A stretch of 64,000 bases of DNA from Bisporella sp. PMI_857 (GCA_021307315.1 JAJSPD010000029.1:186001-250000), one strand, 5' to 3'. Counted from the first letter of the stretch, positions 10,422 through 23,200 are shown. Notes: a model not told the origin generated them from the letters alone. A program made the numbers and translations.

Positions 10422-12432
10422 ATTTTGAAAGGAGTGGATGAACCTAAGTACGGGTAAGAGCTATGAGATATGCAAGCGGCGTGTGGCAAAAAGGCGAAGA
10501 GCAAGGCAGCTCTGAAGTCTTGAACAGCCAGACCATTGAACCTTATACTTAATATGCCACAGGGTATGGAAGCATTAAACTCCCGCGCCGTTCCGCTTTT
10601 CTAAAATAGCTTGATCGCTTGATAGAAGAGGCGTTTTATCCCTCCGCATTGCGCCTATTAAGGTTAACCCTAAATAATAGTGACCGAACTAGCCGATGCA
10701 GCCGGGCAAACCGGGAAACTTAAAATCTGGGATCGAAAGTGGGACATACCCAAACATGGATGGTTGTCATTGCTTGTTCCAGCGAGTACTATGCTTCCGG
10801 TATAAAACATTTCTAACTTGGTTAAGGTTCAAACGAACAATCCCATACGTAACTGATTGTGCTTGGGATGGCTTCCTTTACCTGAGACGAGACACCAACC
10901 ATCCCGCGGCATGCATTGGGAAGTCTGGGCTACGTATGTATACACGTTTGAATATTTGCTAAGAGAAAATTGAAGGCTTCGAGCTATAATTACGATAAAC
11001 TTTTCACGCACTGGATATATGCCACTCAATATTACGGATAAAAAGAAAGCTGGCTGGGATTGGACGGACGGACGTAAATTCTAATAGGTGAGCCACACTT
11101 AGAGCAATCGATCAGCTGATCAAGTCCCTGTCAAACGCACGCTTCGGCTTTATTTCGCACTTTGTACAGACCGTATAGTTTAACATAACGCGTCTATGCC
11201 TTCCTGTTGTCAAAGGCCAATACTGTAAATCTATTAGTAAATTTAGGATTGTTCGCCTCTGACGCAAAGTGTCTTAATGGCCTATTAGGGCGTGTACAAA
11301 CTACAGGTCCAAATAATTGTACGTGGGCTGTCTGTGTTGGTGCTCTGCTAAAGGCAAATACTGTACGCTTATTGGCGATTCTAGGATTATTTTCTATTCA
11401 TGAAGATCTCTCCACACACAATTATTTGGGCCTGTACGAAAGTATAATACACGTAGCAATCAGAACCAATTAAACTGCTACTAAAACAGAAAATGGCTGG
11501 TCGCAGTTGAAGTCTGCAAAGGCCATTTGACCCACCGATCTTAGAACTCCTACAAATCCGCTAGATGTAGCGTGTTCATATGATTTGCCAAGATCAGCGC
11601 CGTTCTCAATGTTTGATGCGCCATCATGATGCCAATTTCTTCGATGCTACCAGACCACATGTGATTATGGATAGCATGCATTCACAACCTCGGTACTTTC
11701 ACTTCCAAGCTTTCCATTGCATGAAGCGGGGGTTAAACGTGTGATATTCCAAAATGTAAATTTATGCTGACACAATGATCACCGTGAAGTAAATGAGCAT
11801 GATGTTGTAAGAATGCTTTAGGCAGCACATTTAATCACTTATTGTGTTTTAAGAGTAAGCAATGGCTAGGCTCGACATCCCAGATATGTGTCGGCTCCGG
11901 CGCCTGTGTCCTTGGCCACTTTTACGTGAGCCCTCTGCTGTTGGCAGTGCAAACAGTGGTTGCTGTATGTCAATTATAACGAGGCTTGAATTCTTGCTAA
12001 GAAAACGAAATTTGAAACCTCAAACGCAATACCTAAGGCTATGTCATGATAAAGTAATATATAGCTTACAATAAAATACTTTCCTGTACGATAGGATATA
12101 AGTGGTTGGTTTTTAAGTGCGACAGCCCATAAACACAAGTACATCTTATCGAATTACGGAGATAGCTCTCTTTTTCCTCTAATATGATTGGAGTCAACTG
12201 TTGATCAATAGCAATTGTTATGAGCCGGACAATAAAACAGAATGGCAAAAGTTGATCACGGGTGATTGCTGTTGGCCCCGCAAGATATGTACGTATACCA
12301 AATTGTAGAGTCCTGTCAGCGTTTGAGAGAAACATTAGGGGAAACGGGAAAAGCGGACAGCGACTTAATAATGAAGGAGCAAGACGTTATAAAAATTTGG
12401 CGCAAATTATCGCAGGCGATTCCTACGAGCCA
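10422..12432. other. gene-poor stretch with local repeats
   Basis: Two kilobases upstream of the flavin oxidase gene without a supported gene. Its proximal part should be that gene's promoter. It contains the repeat cluster at 11212-11436, described separately. All open frames are under 95 codons and lack motifs. Confidence 0.5.
11212..11436. repeat. clustered direct and inverted repeats
   Basis: Two diverged direct copies begin AAAGGC(C/A)AATACTGTA at 11212 and 11350 (about 138 bp apart), each running on to a TTAGGATT/CTAGGATT core. Two inverted copies of a 24-mer lie at 11302-11325 and 11413-11436 (TACAGG-CCAAATAATTGT, three mismatches). The pattern looks like a decayed small non-autonomous element or tandemly duplicated MITE. 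No coding content is visible. Confidence 0.55.
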
Positions 12433-13153
12433 TTACATTGAATAAAGACTAATACAGATGGGAATGCAGTTTGGAGGAAACTTTGGCATGTGCGTCGTTT
12501 GTATGGATGTAGATAAAAGCTTGAAAGAATTAAGCGATCGCTCCAGGCTGTTTAATCGGGCAACCTGCTCTTGCATCTCCTGAATGGTCTGTTGATGTTC
12601 AGTAAGAATCAAACTGGTCAGTCGATCCGTATAGAAGAGAAAGAGTTTGGGCTATCAGATATCAAGTCTGTGATAACCACCATTTTCAACAAGCAGGTCC
12701 AAGAAGGACAAGTTGGATTTGAAGTCGGGTTCACCAGCAACGACGGTACCGACTTGGGCCTGGAAATCCCTTCAGATGAGCCAAACGATAAAGGACTATC
12801 GGCGCTAGACACTGAAAGAACTGGCAAGCTAGAAGACATGCGACTCTGAGGCGATCCACATCGTATACTTCAAAGTAATCATCAACCTTGTCAGTAACAG
12901 TCTGAAGTTTACGACGGTGGGTGGCAAGGTCGAGGTTTGGGTCAGATGTGTTGGGGAAGTTGGGAGATCATTGAATGAGAGGACAAATGATACGATGGGC
13001 TCAAAAGCTAGGATCGCATCAGGCACCAAGAATCTTTCATCGTCCAGGCTCTGGGTCAATACCTTCGGTGGTTCCCAGAGCTCCACCTAGATTAGCCACT
13101 GACTCTGCGGCGCTAAATAACTCTAGCAAATTAATGTCTAGCGTATATGCCAT
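12433..13153 (-). pseudogene. decayed coding remnant with coiled-coil-like end
   Basis: On the minus strand, frames that look protein-coding are scattered and interrupted. From the ATG at 13153 comes INLLELFSAAESVANLGGALG, then stops. Further on [29 protein letters not shown] appears in the same reading direction. The end (about 12640 to 12433) reads [21 protein letters not shown], a heptad-like coiled coil. No single splice set that I could build keeps the frame open. It could be a fragmented gene or a real intron-rich gene I failed to splice. Function unknown. Confidence 0.3.
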
Positions 13154-13369
13154 ATGAAATTAATAGGATTATTCCAGCTTATCGCCATCCAATATAACCA
13201 CAAACAAAGCTGTAGTAATGAAGGTAGTAATGGCTTCCTGCCAATTGAAAGCTTCTATCCTTTGTAACACGCAGGGTACTATCATGATTTAAGAACCAGA
13301 AGTCAAACGCATATAATTGAATGCTTTCTTCCGCTCGTTTCACACTGGCTCGCTGCTCCATCTGAGTCC

Positions 13370-15432
13370 TCAATTGTGCAAAATTAACAAACGCTCAATC
13401 CCCTCCTTCGCAAGATTATACACTTCTTCCTCGGGTCCAGAGCTGTCAACCTACAGACAGAATTAGCTGTTTATAATGCCGTTGATTCAACCCTTGACTA
13501 ACCCTCTGAAATGGCGCGCTTTTTTGGAGGTGTATCTGCAAGGGGCCTTCGTTACTGTATGCTTGCAGCCTCTTATTGATGATATTTTCCTCGTCATCGG
13601 ACCTCAATGATAGAACCGCCCGTTTTCTGAGACGACCCCTGAGCACGTCCGTTGGGCAATCTAGATAGAGGGTTGAATAGCTTCGGCAGACCTTGAAATA
13701 TGAGTAGAGACCTATATAGTAGAGCACAAGCGTGGTTACCTGTTGCTCAAATGTGAAGAGCTGATCGAAATTTCTTGGAAATCCATTCACAATCCATTTT
13801 TGACCCTTCGCCTCCGCAAGAATAAGGCGGATCATAAGGTCGGCTGGAACGGCGAACGATGCGTCCATGCTTGCTTGAATAAATTCAGAGTAGCGAGAAC
13901 CAGTTCGTTTGACTTCTTTGCGGAGCAAATCCCCAGTAGGTACGTGATAGAAACTGAGCGCCTTTGCAAGCCTACTACACTGAGTATCTTTGCCTACTCC
14001 TGGGCCACCTGGTAAAAGTCAGCAGGAAATAAGAAATAAGCACAATTGAAAGTACCAGTTACGAATATTATTGTCAACTCCGATTGTTTCTGCCGAGATT
14101 GCTTCCTATGTAGTGAAACTTCTTCCTTTGAGAGAAGATTCGTCAAATTATGGAAATAGACTGCATCGGTTTCGTCTTCTAAGAATTCAAAGAGCTTTTC
14201 GAACTGTGGGTATTTTAGGATATATTCAACTGCTTGGACTCGACATTCTAGACTGTCTACTTCGTGAGTTATTTGAGCAGCAACGGATTGGCAAGATTCA
14301 AATTCTGCAAAATACGAGTTCATCGTGCCTGCTGGAGACACATGTACGAGGAATTTTTGCCCAAAGCGTTCATGACGATGTTTCATTTCTGATGGTAGTG
14401 TTAGAGTTGAGTTTGTCTCTAAGAGTAGAATTCCGACCTTGTGCTATGCCATCTGAAGGTGTAACGTCACCCATCACAATCTCACCCAAATCGTGAATTA
14501 GACTTAATTTAGTACTCCTTAGAGTCTCGCTCTATACAGGTTAGGGGGTACGAAGTATATGTGGAGAATTGCAGTACCTCTGGAGAAAACAGAAAGCAAA
14601 TCAAGGCGACCCGCCATGAGTGACTAGCATCACTTTCCACAACTGAGGAGTCCATTCCACGCTTTATCCAACCCTTTCGCTTTATACTTGACATATCTCT
14701 AAGCATTCGAATAAGTAGGAGGGGAGACTCTGCCAAATTGTCTTTGCTCATAACGTTGTCTAGAATGCGCATGTTTTCCTGGGGATTGTTCCAATAAGAA
14801 GATCCGAATGAAGCCGCGTTTTGAAGCTCCGTCAATTCTTTCTTAGAAGCATCCAAGAACTTCATCCAATTTTGCAATTCTGGGGAAGAAATAACATACT
14901 GAGTAAAGTTGACCCCGGGAATTCCATCTTCGTCCAATGCTATAATGTGTTCGAATGCACATATTTCATGAGCTAATTGCGCTTCCGGTGTCTTTTTATC
15001 CCAATATTCTGTCCAGTAGTCTTTAACTTTCTGTGCAGTATCTGGAGATAGGTCACAGGCCAAGTAATCTATATTAAGCTGTTTTTCTACGCACGCATTA
15101 GTATTTCTTTGTCTCGAGTAAAGTTCAGTAGAAAGGACTCGCTTTTCTGTGTACCATCCCACGGCCTAAAGTCAGCAATATTGTGAATGAGCGCCATAAC
15201 TATCAGTTTATCACGATCAATTTTATCCGTCTGACTCATTTTAGCAATGCTTTAAAACGACAGTCATCTAGTCACGAACAAGAGGAACGAGAAGGGAGAT
15301 AAGAGCGTGTCGAAACATATGTTCCGCCGCGGTCTGCGAAGACTGAGGAGCCCCATTAGCACAGCAGCTTGGCTTCGCATACTTGAGATGCTCGACAGTG
15401 TGAAGAAAGAGTAGGGGATTGACTTGATCCAT
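13370..15432 (-). CDS. tandem HD phosphohydrolase fused to NMP kinase
   Basis: Model: complement(13370..13450, 13503..13691, 13740..14008, 14056..14388, 14438..14531, 14578..15165, 15280..15432), 568 residues; only the 114-nt first intron is uncertain. The C-terminal third is a nucleoside-monophosphate kinase: P-loop GGPGVGKDT (390-398), HVPTGDLLRKEV, GFPRNFDQ, LYLDCPTDVLRGRL, and a short lid RSDDEENI as in UMP/CMP kinases. Before it lies a YfbR/HDDC2-type HD domain (deoxynucleoside 5'-monophosphatase family): KGWIKRGM, SHSWRVAL (His233), LIHDLGEIVMGDVTPSDG (His260-Asp261, Glu264), HEVDSLECRVQAVEYI (Asp323). All metal ligands are present. An N-terminal partial second copy (FLHTVEHLKYAK, TAAEHMFRHALI, then SPEAQ-like TPEAQLAHEICAFEHI) lacks the late Asp and its HD core lies in the doubtful intron. 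Expected role: nucleotide-pool turnover in the cytosol. Kinase and second HD domain are firm. Confidence 0.82.
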
Positions 15433-17822
15433 GATGTGGAGAATGTCGTTTGACTAGTCTTGGGATTAATGAGGAGGTCCAAGGTTGGGGTTGCGAAGCT
15501 AGACCTTTATTTGGGTTAGCGCCAGATAGGACTATCACATTTGACCTGTCAACCTAATTTAGCACCATACTTCTATTCACTTTCATTTACCCATGGCGGC
15601 AATATGAAATCTTACTTATTAGTATTTCTTCTTTTAGATAATATAGCCTTTTGTCAAGCAAAGCTAAACATTTGAAAAGTCAAACGGCACTTTTGCTGCT
15701 GGAAGCCCAAAATATCACCTTTTCATGTCTTGTATGCCTTTATTAATTATTAATGAATCAACAACATCGAAATATTTTAAAACAACAATTTTCTATAGGC
15801 AAAAGCGCATGTTTAAACAAATAATAGTTAAAAATATATATAATGTAACAGGTATACTTCTATACTAATATTCAAGGTAACATTTGCGATATTCTTCGTA
15901 CAAAGAAAGACTTTCGATTAGTTGCAGCCATCTTGTTATCGGCAGTTCCTTCCAGTAATAGCATGACTATCCAACAAGAGAATACTACAGGTCTCTTATA
16001 CTCTGTAAACAGAGAGATGGATTCGGTACGCCTGTGAAATCCCTGTACAGGGAGGAGTTGGTGAATACAATCGTTCTTTGCGAATATTTCTGATCTTGTG
16101 CTTATATGCTTTAAACAAGTACATAAAGGCACTGATTTTTCAATCAGGTTGTGATTTAAGAAAGCAAGAATTTGCACATGTGGGATCACGGAGGGCTGGG
16201 CATTTGTTCATTAGCTTGGAAGTACAGACCATGACAGTACTTTATTTAGGCACTTCAAGAGCATACGCAAATCTTTCAGGCTTTATGCCCCGTCATATTA
16301 ATTTCATTGTTATATCATTATTCAGAAGTGAAATTGCTTTCGGTAAGCTTTCCATTGTCATTATCGATGCTTCTGCCAATCCTCTCCGCAACCACCACTA
16401 ATTCAAAGCTCTACCCATTAATCAACCTTTACCTTCCGTCTTCAACAGCTCCCAGATTTCCAATTCATATTTCCTCCATACCTCATCCTCCACTCCCAAC
16501 AAAAAACAATTTTCCAGCCACAATTATTAGTGATATGTCATGTTGAGATATTCTGCTGAGCTGATTATGGGGATATCAGAGTAATTTATCTACGTACGAA
16601 GGGAAGCCCTTGTAACCGATGACTCATTTTGTTTTCGCACCGGTTCTTCAGTTTGTACGTATATTCAATGACTCGTATTGCGCAAAATCCTCGCAGCGCA
16701 TTATCTCGCTAAATACACTACGAATTTTGCCAGAAGTAGCAGGTATGAATCTTTGGGTTATCGACGTAGTTCTAACTTTAATCGATGAGCATTCATTTCT
16801 TTCTGCCAGGAACCGGAATGTGTGCTTATCTGTCTGGGAGGATATCCTTTTACTCCCTCGTTCGGATTTTGGTCTATTCACGACTACCCGGATGGATGTG
16901 GAACAGGAGATGGAACAGGAGATGCGGTGAAGAGTGAAAGAAGACATGGATGCTCGCTTAATTCAGGGGGCTGGCGTCGAGTCGACGTGTTAATTCATGT
17001 TTCAGAATAGAAGGCGGAAATACAATTCCCATCTTTAAGATTCAAGAACAAAAACCCGATTCTTGATTTTCACGGATGCCCGAATACAACAATAGCATCA
17101 AACCCATACATGGGTCGCGGCCTCGGCAACTCCCCATTCCCCATCGCCACTTCCCCTTTGAAACCATCTGTGCAAAATCCGTCACGGACCTCCCTTGACC
17201 CATTCAACAATCAAGCATCCAATAAACACCACATCCTCTCACCTATCCCACTGTTTATTCCCATTTATATTCAGAAAATGCTCAAAATCACTAGTCAAAT
17301 CCACAAAACAGGCACGCCAAGCACGATCACCAGCCTCGCCACGCCCAAAACAGTAAAAAACCAATGGTCTCATACCATAAATCCCTCCATCCCCAGAATT
17401 ATGATGAAGTATACAGATTCGCGATGCCTCTTCCCATAAACGGATCTTTTACCCGAGCAGGCACCTGATGAGATGCGTTTTCTTTCAGCGATGTCATAGC
17501 ATTTTCTCCCAGCCCTCTTATTAAGTGCGGGTTTCTGAAAATGAACCCATTTCTTTTTTCTTTGTTTGACCGACTCGTTTTTTCTCTCTACCATTGAATT
17601 TTTCTTGCTTCAAGAAACTTACGATCTTTAAGCCTTGGAAAATATTGACGTTTTGTTCTTCAGAAGACAGCGGTTTACATTTTAGTGTATGAAGAAATCG
17701 GATTCAAGTTTACAGTTTCCTCCGTTCCGATATCAGCTTAGCACTGATTGTATAAATCACAATGGTACTTATATCCTCCTTTCAGTCCCATCCTATCACT
17801 AGAACGAAGCCGTTCAAACTAA
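15433..17822. other. intergenic, no supported gene
   Basis: 2.4 kb of AT-rich sequence upstream of the HD/kinase gene. Open frames on both strands (for example 16619-16947 and 17110-17439) overlap as mirror images and show no conserved motif. On the minus strand near 17300-17420 there is a short hydrophobic stretch (DHWFFTVLGVARLVIVLG) next to another (YFIIILGMEGF) separated by a TGA, perhaps a remnant of a membrane protein. Confidence 0.45.
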
Positions 17823-18095
17823 CTGCCCAAAATCTCAGGCCCCCTTCACATATTCACACGCCAATCCGAGGGAGGAAGCAGTTCGGGCAGCTGCATCGGC
17901 GGCGGCGCCATCGCGGGTGTAGTAATCGGTTCCATCGTAGGGACCTTGCTGGTCATATGGCTGATCTACACGCTGCGCGCCGAGCCAGCTAACAGAGCTG
18001 CTAACAAGGCTTGGAAGAAAGAAACAGAAAGTGACATGGTCCTTGCAGTGCCCTGGAATATTGGGTTGTTGCGCACAGAATGCAGCTCCCTATAG
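17823..18095 (+). pseudogene. fragment with glycine-rich transmembrane helix
   Basis: An open frame without its own ATG ends at the TAG 18093-18095. It encodes a Gly/Ser-rich linker (GGSSSGSCIGGG), then a strong single membrane helix (GAIAGVVIGSIVGTLLVIWLIY, about 17902-17976) with small-xxx-small spacing. A charged tail TLRAEPANRAANKAWKKE follows. This layout is common at the C-terminus of fungal single-pass cell-surface proteins such as WSC-type sensors. A perfect branch site ACTAAC (17818) and an AG acceptor at 17837-17838 suggest a real splice site, but I cannot link it in frame to an upstream ATG. It is either a 3' exon of an unresolved gene or a relic. Confidence 0.35.
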
Positions 18096-20297
18096 CTAAT
18101 TTTTCGAACACAAATATCGAGCGCTTCTTAATCTGAGGTATTTGAACATTATATAGTGTGTCTCAGGTACATATTTTTGCCTAAATCAAAGTAGTTTCAA
18201 GTACTGTTCGATCAACCTGTGAATTCTACGTCGAGTGGAATGGTGTGTCCCACTTTCTTGTCCAACCTGCCTCGGATCTGACAAACCTTCAAATTCTTCT
18301 ATCAGCGATGCAATTCAGACCGCGGAGCCAGATACTTGAAAGACTATTTCCGGATCCATCCCGCCCAAAGCTCAGCTCCGAACCTTCGAGTATGCCATTG
18401 CCGCTAAACTGAAACCTAGAGCGGGGGAGATATCTCTGAAAAGAAGGCGCCAATTTGCTCTTACACACTTCACACTGCCGTTCTGTCTCTTCCTCACTCC
18501 TCACAATGTTACACTGCGATAATCTGGACTCTGCATCCAAGATTCGGAAGTATGGAGTTCGTGTGCAAAGAAGGGGATGTCTCAACGGCGGAGTATGAAG
18601 AGGCTAGCATACTGAATTGATTTGCGGTAACAGAACATGACGTCCTGGTTATAATGAGGAAGAGATGGGTTGGTTATGATTTTAGGCCATTGGTGAAGAC
18701 TATTTGAGCAGTGTAGTGCGCATCAGGAATTAATATCGAATTGGAGGACGATCGTGGCCGCATCTTACGATTAAGGGATTACGGAATGTGACAATGACTA
18801 TGTTGGACAAAACCTTATGAAGTAGGATTCATGTGATCCTGGATACTCGTGGAGCATAGGTGGCTTAGGAGAGGGATATTGAGGCGTTTGGTATTGGAAT
18901 GTCTTTCCAAGGGCAGAAGTCAAGGGGTAGGACGAGAAGCGGTTGGTTTACAACTATCCGGGCTACTTTAAAGATACCGAGGTATCTGCTCCCATTACCT
19001 GCAAAGGATATGAACCAAAGAAGGAAACCCAAACTTTTGGACAGAAGCTTCGAACGGTATTAATGCCACGAAAGAATGCTCGAGAGACCCAAGATACTAC
19101 TCGTTAATACACTCCCGACAATTTCTAAGCGTAAACCTCAATTGCTTTCTGTGCCGTCGTAATTCCGGACCGCTTAAAAATCCTCATCTACACCGAGCTG
19201 GTAGGGGCCGCAACTATCGTAGCAAAAACGACACTTGGAAAAAGATGACCTAGAATAAACATGACTACGTTAATTGGCAAGAGTACAAGATCTTACAAGA
19301 CAGGACGTATAAGTTATCCGGTCATTTAAAGCTGGATATTCAGATCTGGTTGCGAAGTTTAAAAGAAAAGGTTGAAAGAAAATGTGTATCATACATTGAG
19401 ATTGAGGCGAAAGTAGAAAATGCAAATCGAGCAGTTGAGTTACTGAGGGGAATAAAGTGAGTATGAAGTCTATTAGGCTGAGCTGCGTATATAAAAATTT
19501 TGTGCTCGATGAATGCAGCCATAATCCAGGCTGCATAGGTTTGATCGGACATGAAGCATATTGGACAGCTGTATTGAAGTGCTTCTTCCGTCGTCTCTGA
19601 GCGTGCAATGCCTTGGCAAGCTGGGGTCACGGATGTTGTACCGAGCAGGCTTGGAGACGAAGCATCGTGACTTTATACTATAATCAGTTCACAAAGCCGC
19701 ACATTTCAAGCTCAATAGAGTGTGACAGCCTGATGCTTGGGTGCCTTGGTGGCGCGACATTGTCGAATCTGCATATGCAAGGCTGTCCGATACAGCTGCA
19801 TCACCTGAGCCTTGAAGGAGCTTTTTTCTTCTTCAACTTCAAACCATTATGTCGAAGCTTAGAACATAAACTGGAGCACTTCCGTAATCAAAGGTCTATA
19901 CATTTCAATATCTAGCGCGACATCACTGGGATTCGGGTTAACCGTACTATCATACATGTAACAGCCTCACATTTCACACTGCAGAATAATCTGGATGTCA
20001 TGCATGTACTATCGTTTTGTTGTCTCTAAATTGTAAAAAAGCCCAAAAGTTGGAGATTTTGTTCTGATATGTTACTGAGTCTAAATGAACGATATTGGTT
20101 CTAACAATGATCCATATATGCTGTGTGACGTTTCGTTGGCCTAGGATGTATTTTCCTAATTGGAGGGAGAGCAGCTGCGCCACCAAGGCGGCTTCAGGCC
20201 TCAGTCCCTGCTGCGCCATGCTCGATATCTTGAGGCTATATTAACATTGCTATCTTCCACGAGATCTTTCACCCGTCCGCATAACACCAAAGTAGGG
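18096..20297. other. intergenic, upstream of NLR gene
   Basis: 2.2 kb with no supported gene. It includes the presumed promoter of the NLR gene at 20298. Open frames of about 100 codons at 18289-18585 and 19270-19915 have no recognisable motif. Confidence 0.5.
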
Positions 20298-23200
20298 ATG
20301 GCGGAGGTCATTGGTATCGCCGGCAGTATTGCTGGACTAGTCACACTTGCCGACATGGTGGTCAGGAAAGGCTATAAATATCTCAAGGAGGTCAAAAACG
20401 CCGATGCTACGCTGAAATCTATCATCCGCGAAGTCAATAATCTCTCCGGCGTTCTTCACAGTTTGAGCAACGTTGCTACAGTGATAGCAGCCGAAGCAGC
20501 ACAAGAAAGCAGCTCAATACAAATCTACTCAGTACAACGGTGCTTTGAGACGTTGAATTCGGCTTTAGCGATTCTTAATAATGAACTACCCTCAATGCCG
20601 TCTTCAAAATCCAGCTCGTTTAGGTGGCCAAAAAAGAGCGCCAATTTGAAGGAAATTCTCGCAGATATTCAAAGACATAAAACGACAATGAGCTTAGCGA
20701 TGAACGCTACTGAAATGTATGCCATGATCGCCCCGAATCTGCTTATAAAATTAAGCCCACTAATAGGTCCACATTATCTGAATTACTGTCAGGCCAGAAG
20801 AAAATTCAGGGGAGTCTTCGCAATATAGAGGTAGACTATTTGGAACGTCACAAAAATTCAATAGGTATGTTTCTTGCAGAGTAGGTTTTGCTTGTCTCGT
20901 TGCTCTGTCTAACTCGAAACAGATGAAACGAAACAGAAAATGCTGAACTGGCTGGGAAGTATTAACGCAAGGAAATGGCAAGACACCAATATCAATTTGC
21001 GCAAGGAGGGGACTGGTATATGGTTCACCGATGGTCCTGAGCTCAAACAATGGCAGACAGAACCAAATTCTCAGCTTTGGGTGCACGGTATTCGTATGTT
21101 TCTAATCAGACCAGAACATAACTCATTACTAACAATTCAAAATTACAGCAGGAGCAGGAAAAACCATTTTGATGTATGTATAAATATTATGGGTTTGTTA
21201 TACAGTAAACTAATATAACAAAGGGCATCTGTTATTCAGGAGCTAAAGAGGTCTGTTGATGAAACAGTTGGTGAGAATCAGAGGCTTAATCTTACAGTAA
21301 TCAAGAAGGTAAGCTGACATATGAATAGCCCTGGCGTATTTTTATTGCGATTATAAGGACACAGCCACACATGACCCAGTCGCCATTCTGGGCTCCTTAG
21401 CAAGACAACTGATTGTTCAGAATCAAAATGCCTTAGACGATTTGGAAGCATTTTACAACAACCATATCACTGCAGAACGTTTTACCTCGCAGCTAAAAGC
21501 AGCAGAAGTACAAGAGCTTATTATTCATATCTCATCCTATTTCAAAACTACAATGATTGTAGTTGATGGCTTGGATGAAGTTGCGATAAACCGAGCAGAT
21601 GTGGCTAGACTTCTTTGTGATCTCAACCACCTCAACAATTCAATCAAATGCTTGTTTGCAAGTCGAGACGAGGTTGATCTCAGGTATGCTTTGGAGGGGT
21701 ATATCGAGGTTTCAATCGCTGCAAGGAGCTCAGATTTGCAGATTTATGTTCTTGCTGAGATTACAGAGAGAACAAAGAAGAGAAGATTAAGAATCCAAGA
21801 TCCTGAATTGACGGAGCAGATCCTTAATGTCCTAGTGCACGGAGCAGAGGGAATGTAAGTCCGCACACTTGCATTTTGAATTCTCTTAAGTTTCTCTAAC
21901 TACTGTGAGTAGGTTCCGTTGGGTCGCTTGCCAGATAGATTACCTATGCGAATGTTCTACCGATAATGATCGAAGAAATGCTCTCAAGAAATTGCCACCT
22001 GATCTCCCTTCCTCTTACGAAAGAATCTTGGAGAGACTCAATCGAACCACAGTGGAAAATCAGAACTTAGTTATTGCGACACTTCACTGGATTGTTTATG
22101 CCATGGATGTTTTGACAACTTCTGAGCTTCTACAAGCTCTGGCATGTAACGATAGTCGTGGGAACTTTTCTTCAGGTTCCATGACTACAGTAGATCAATT
22201 ACTACATTGGTGTAGTAGTCTTGTTCGCCAGTCTGCCGATCAGGAGCGCCTGGAAATTGCTCATTTTACTGTTAAGGAGTTCTTAAGAGGGATTGAAAAG
22301 CCGTCTTTGCTAAAATATCGACTTTACGGAGATGAGTCTATCCTTACCAAGCATTGTATAAATTTCCTCAGTAGTCGCACGTTCAATCAGAAACCGGTGA
22401 TGGAGTTCGTGAATATCGAAAGTCCTACCTTTTTGGACAAGTGGGTTTCTTTTGAGAATGATTTCCCATTTGTTACATATGCGGCTCAATACTGGTATTC
22501 ACATGCGTCTAATAGTACGTGGGAGATTGTTGAAGCTTCAGTCCATAATTTACTTATGCGATGTGGTTGCTGTCTTTGGAAATACCCCTGGGTGCTCTAC
22601 AACAAATGTGACTGTAATAGCATCTCTATAAGCTCTTTTTTCGATGAGAGAGCACCTGAACCCCTCCACTGGGCACTCTGTTTGTCTTTATACAAATCGT
22701 GCACCAGATTGATAGGTCAAAAGACAGATATAAACCAGAGTAGCACATTTGGCACACCTTTAGAGTGTCTATTGCTGACATCTGTGGCTCCTTATTGTTA
22801 TACATGCAGGGGATCTACATATAGCGTAGGATATTCTTCCGAATATTACCCGGATGCGGATGGATTCATGTCTGTACTCCTTACACTGTTGGAGGCTGGT
22901 GCAAACCTAAATTCTAGGAGACTCGATGCGGTAGAGGATCTAAGTGCTTTAGATATAGTAATTGCAAGCGAACATCTCTTGACGACAAGTCGACCATTGA
23001 GCGCTATGCTCAAGAGCCAGAGCGCCAGGATCTCAAAAAAACACATCCGAAAACTAAGAGAACTAGAAGAGTTTATATCTGCTGATGAGATCCTAGAGAT
23101 TGTTGAGAGCGGTGACACTAATGACTTCATTCCGCATCAGCTTATAGCAAGTGTGGTAAACTCGCGAGGACGAGCTCTGGAATCTGAAGCATGTCAAGGA

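Noticed and set aside
12571..12849. Plus-strand 92-codon frame ending in LEDMRL
   Set aside because: The minus strand over the same bases gives a more convincing coiled-coil composition, so the plus frame is probably its shadow.
15162..15165. Start of the HD/kinase protein at GTG (MGWYTEKRV reading)
   Set aside because: The codon is GTG, not ATG, and the conserved HD-domain N-terminal block continues upstream, so translation must begin earlier (15432).
16619..16947. Two overlapping frames of about 100 codons on opposite strands
   Set aside because: Mirror-image frames in low-GC DNA, no family motif, no splice logic.
2901..16970. Shared 14-mer GCTTAATTCAGGGG at about 2908 and 16960
   Set aside because: Similarity does not extend beyond the short string, so it may be chance and not a dispersed repeat.
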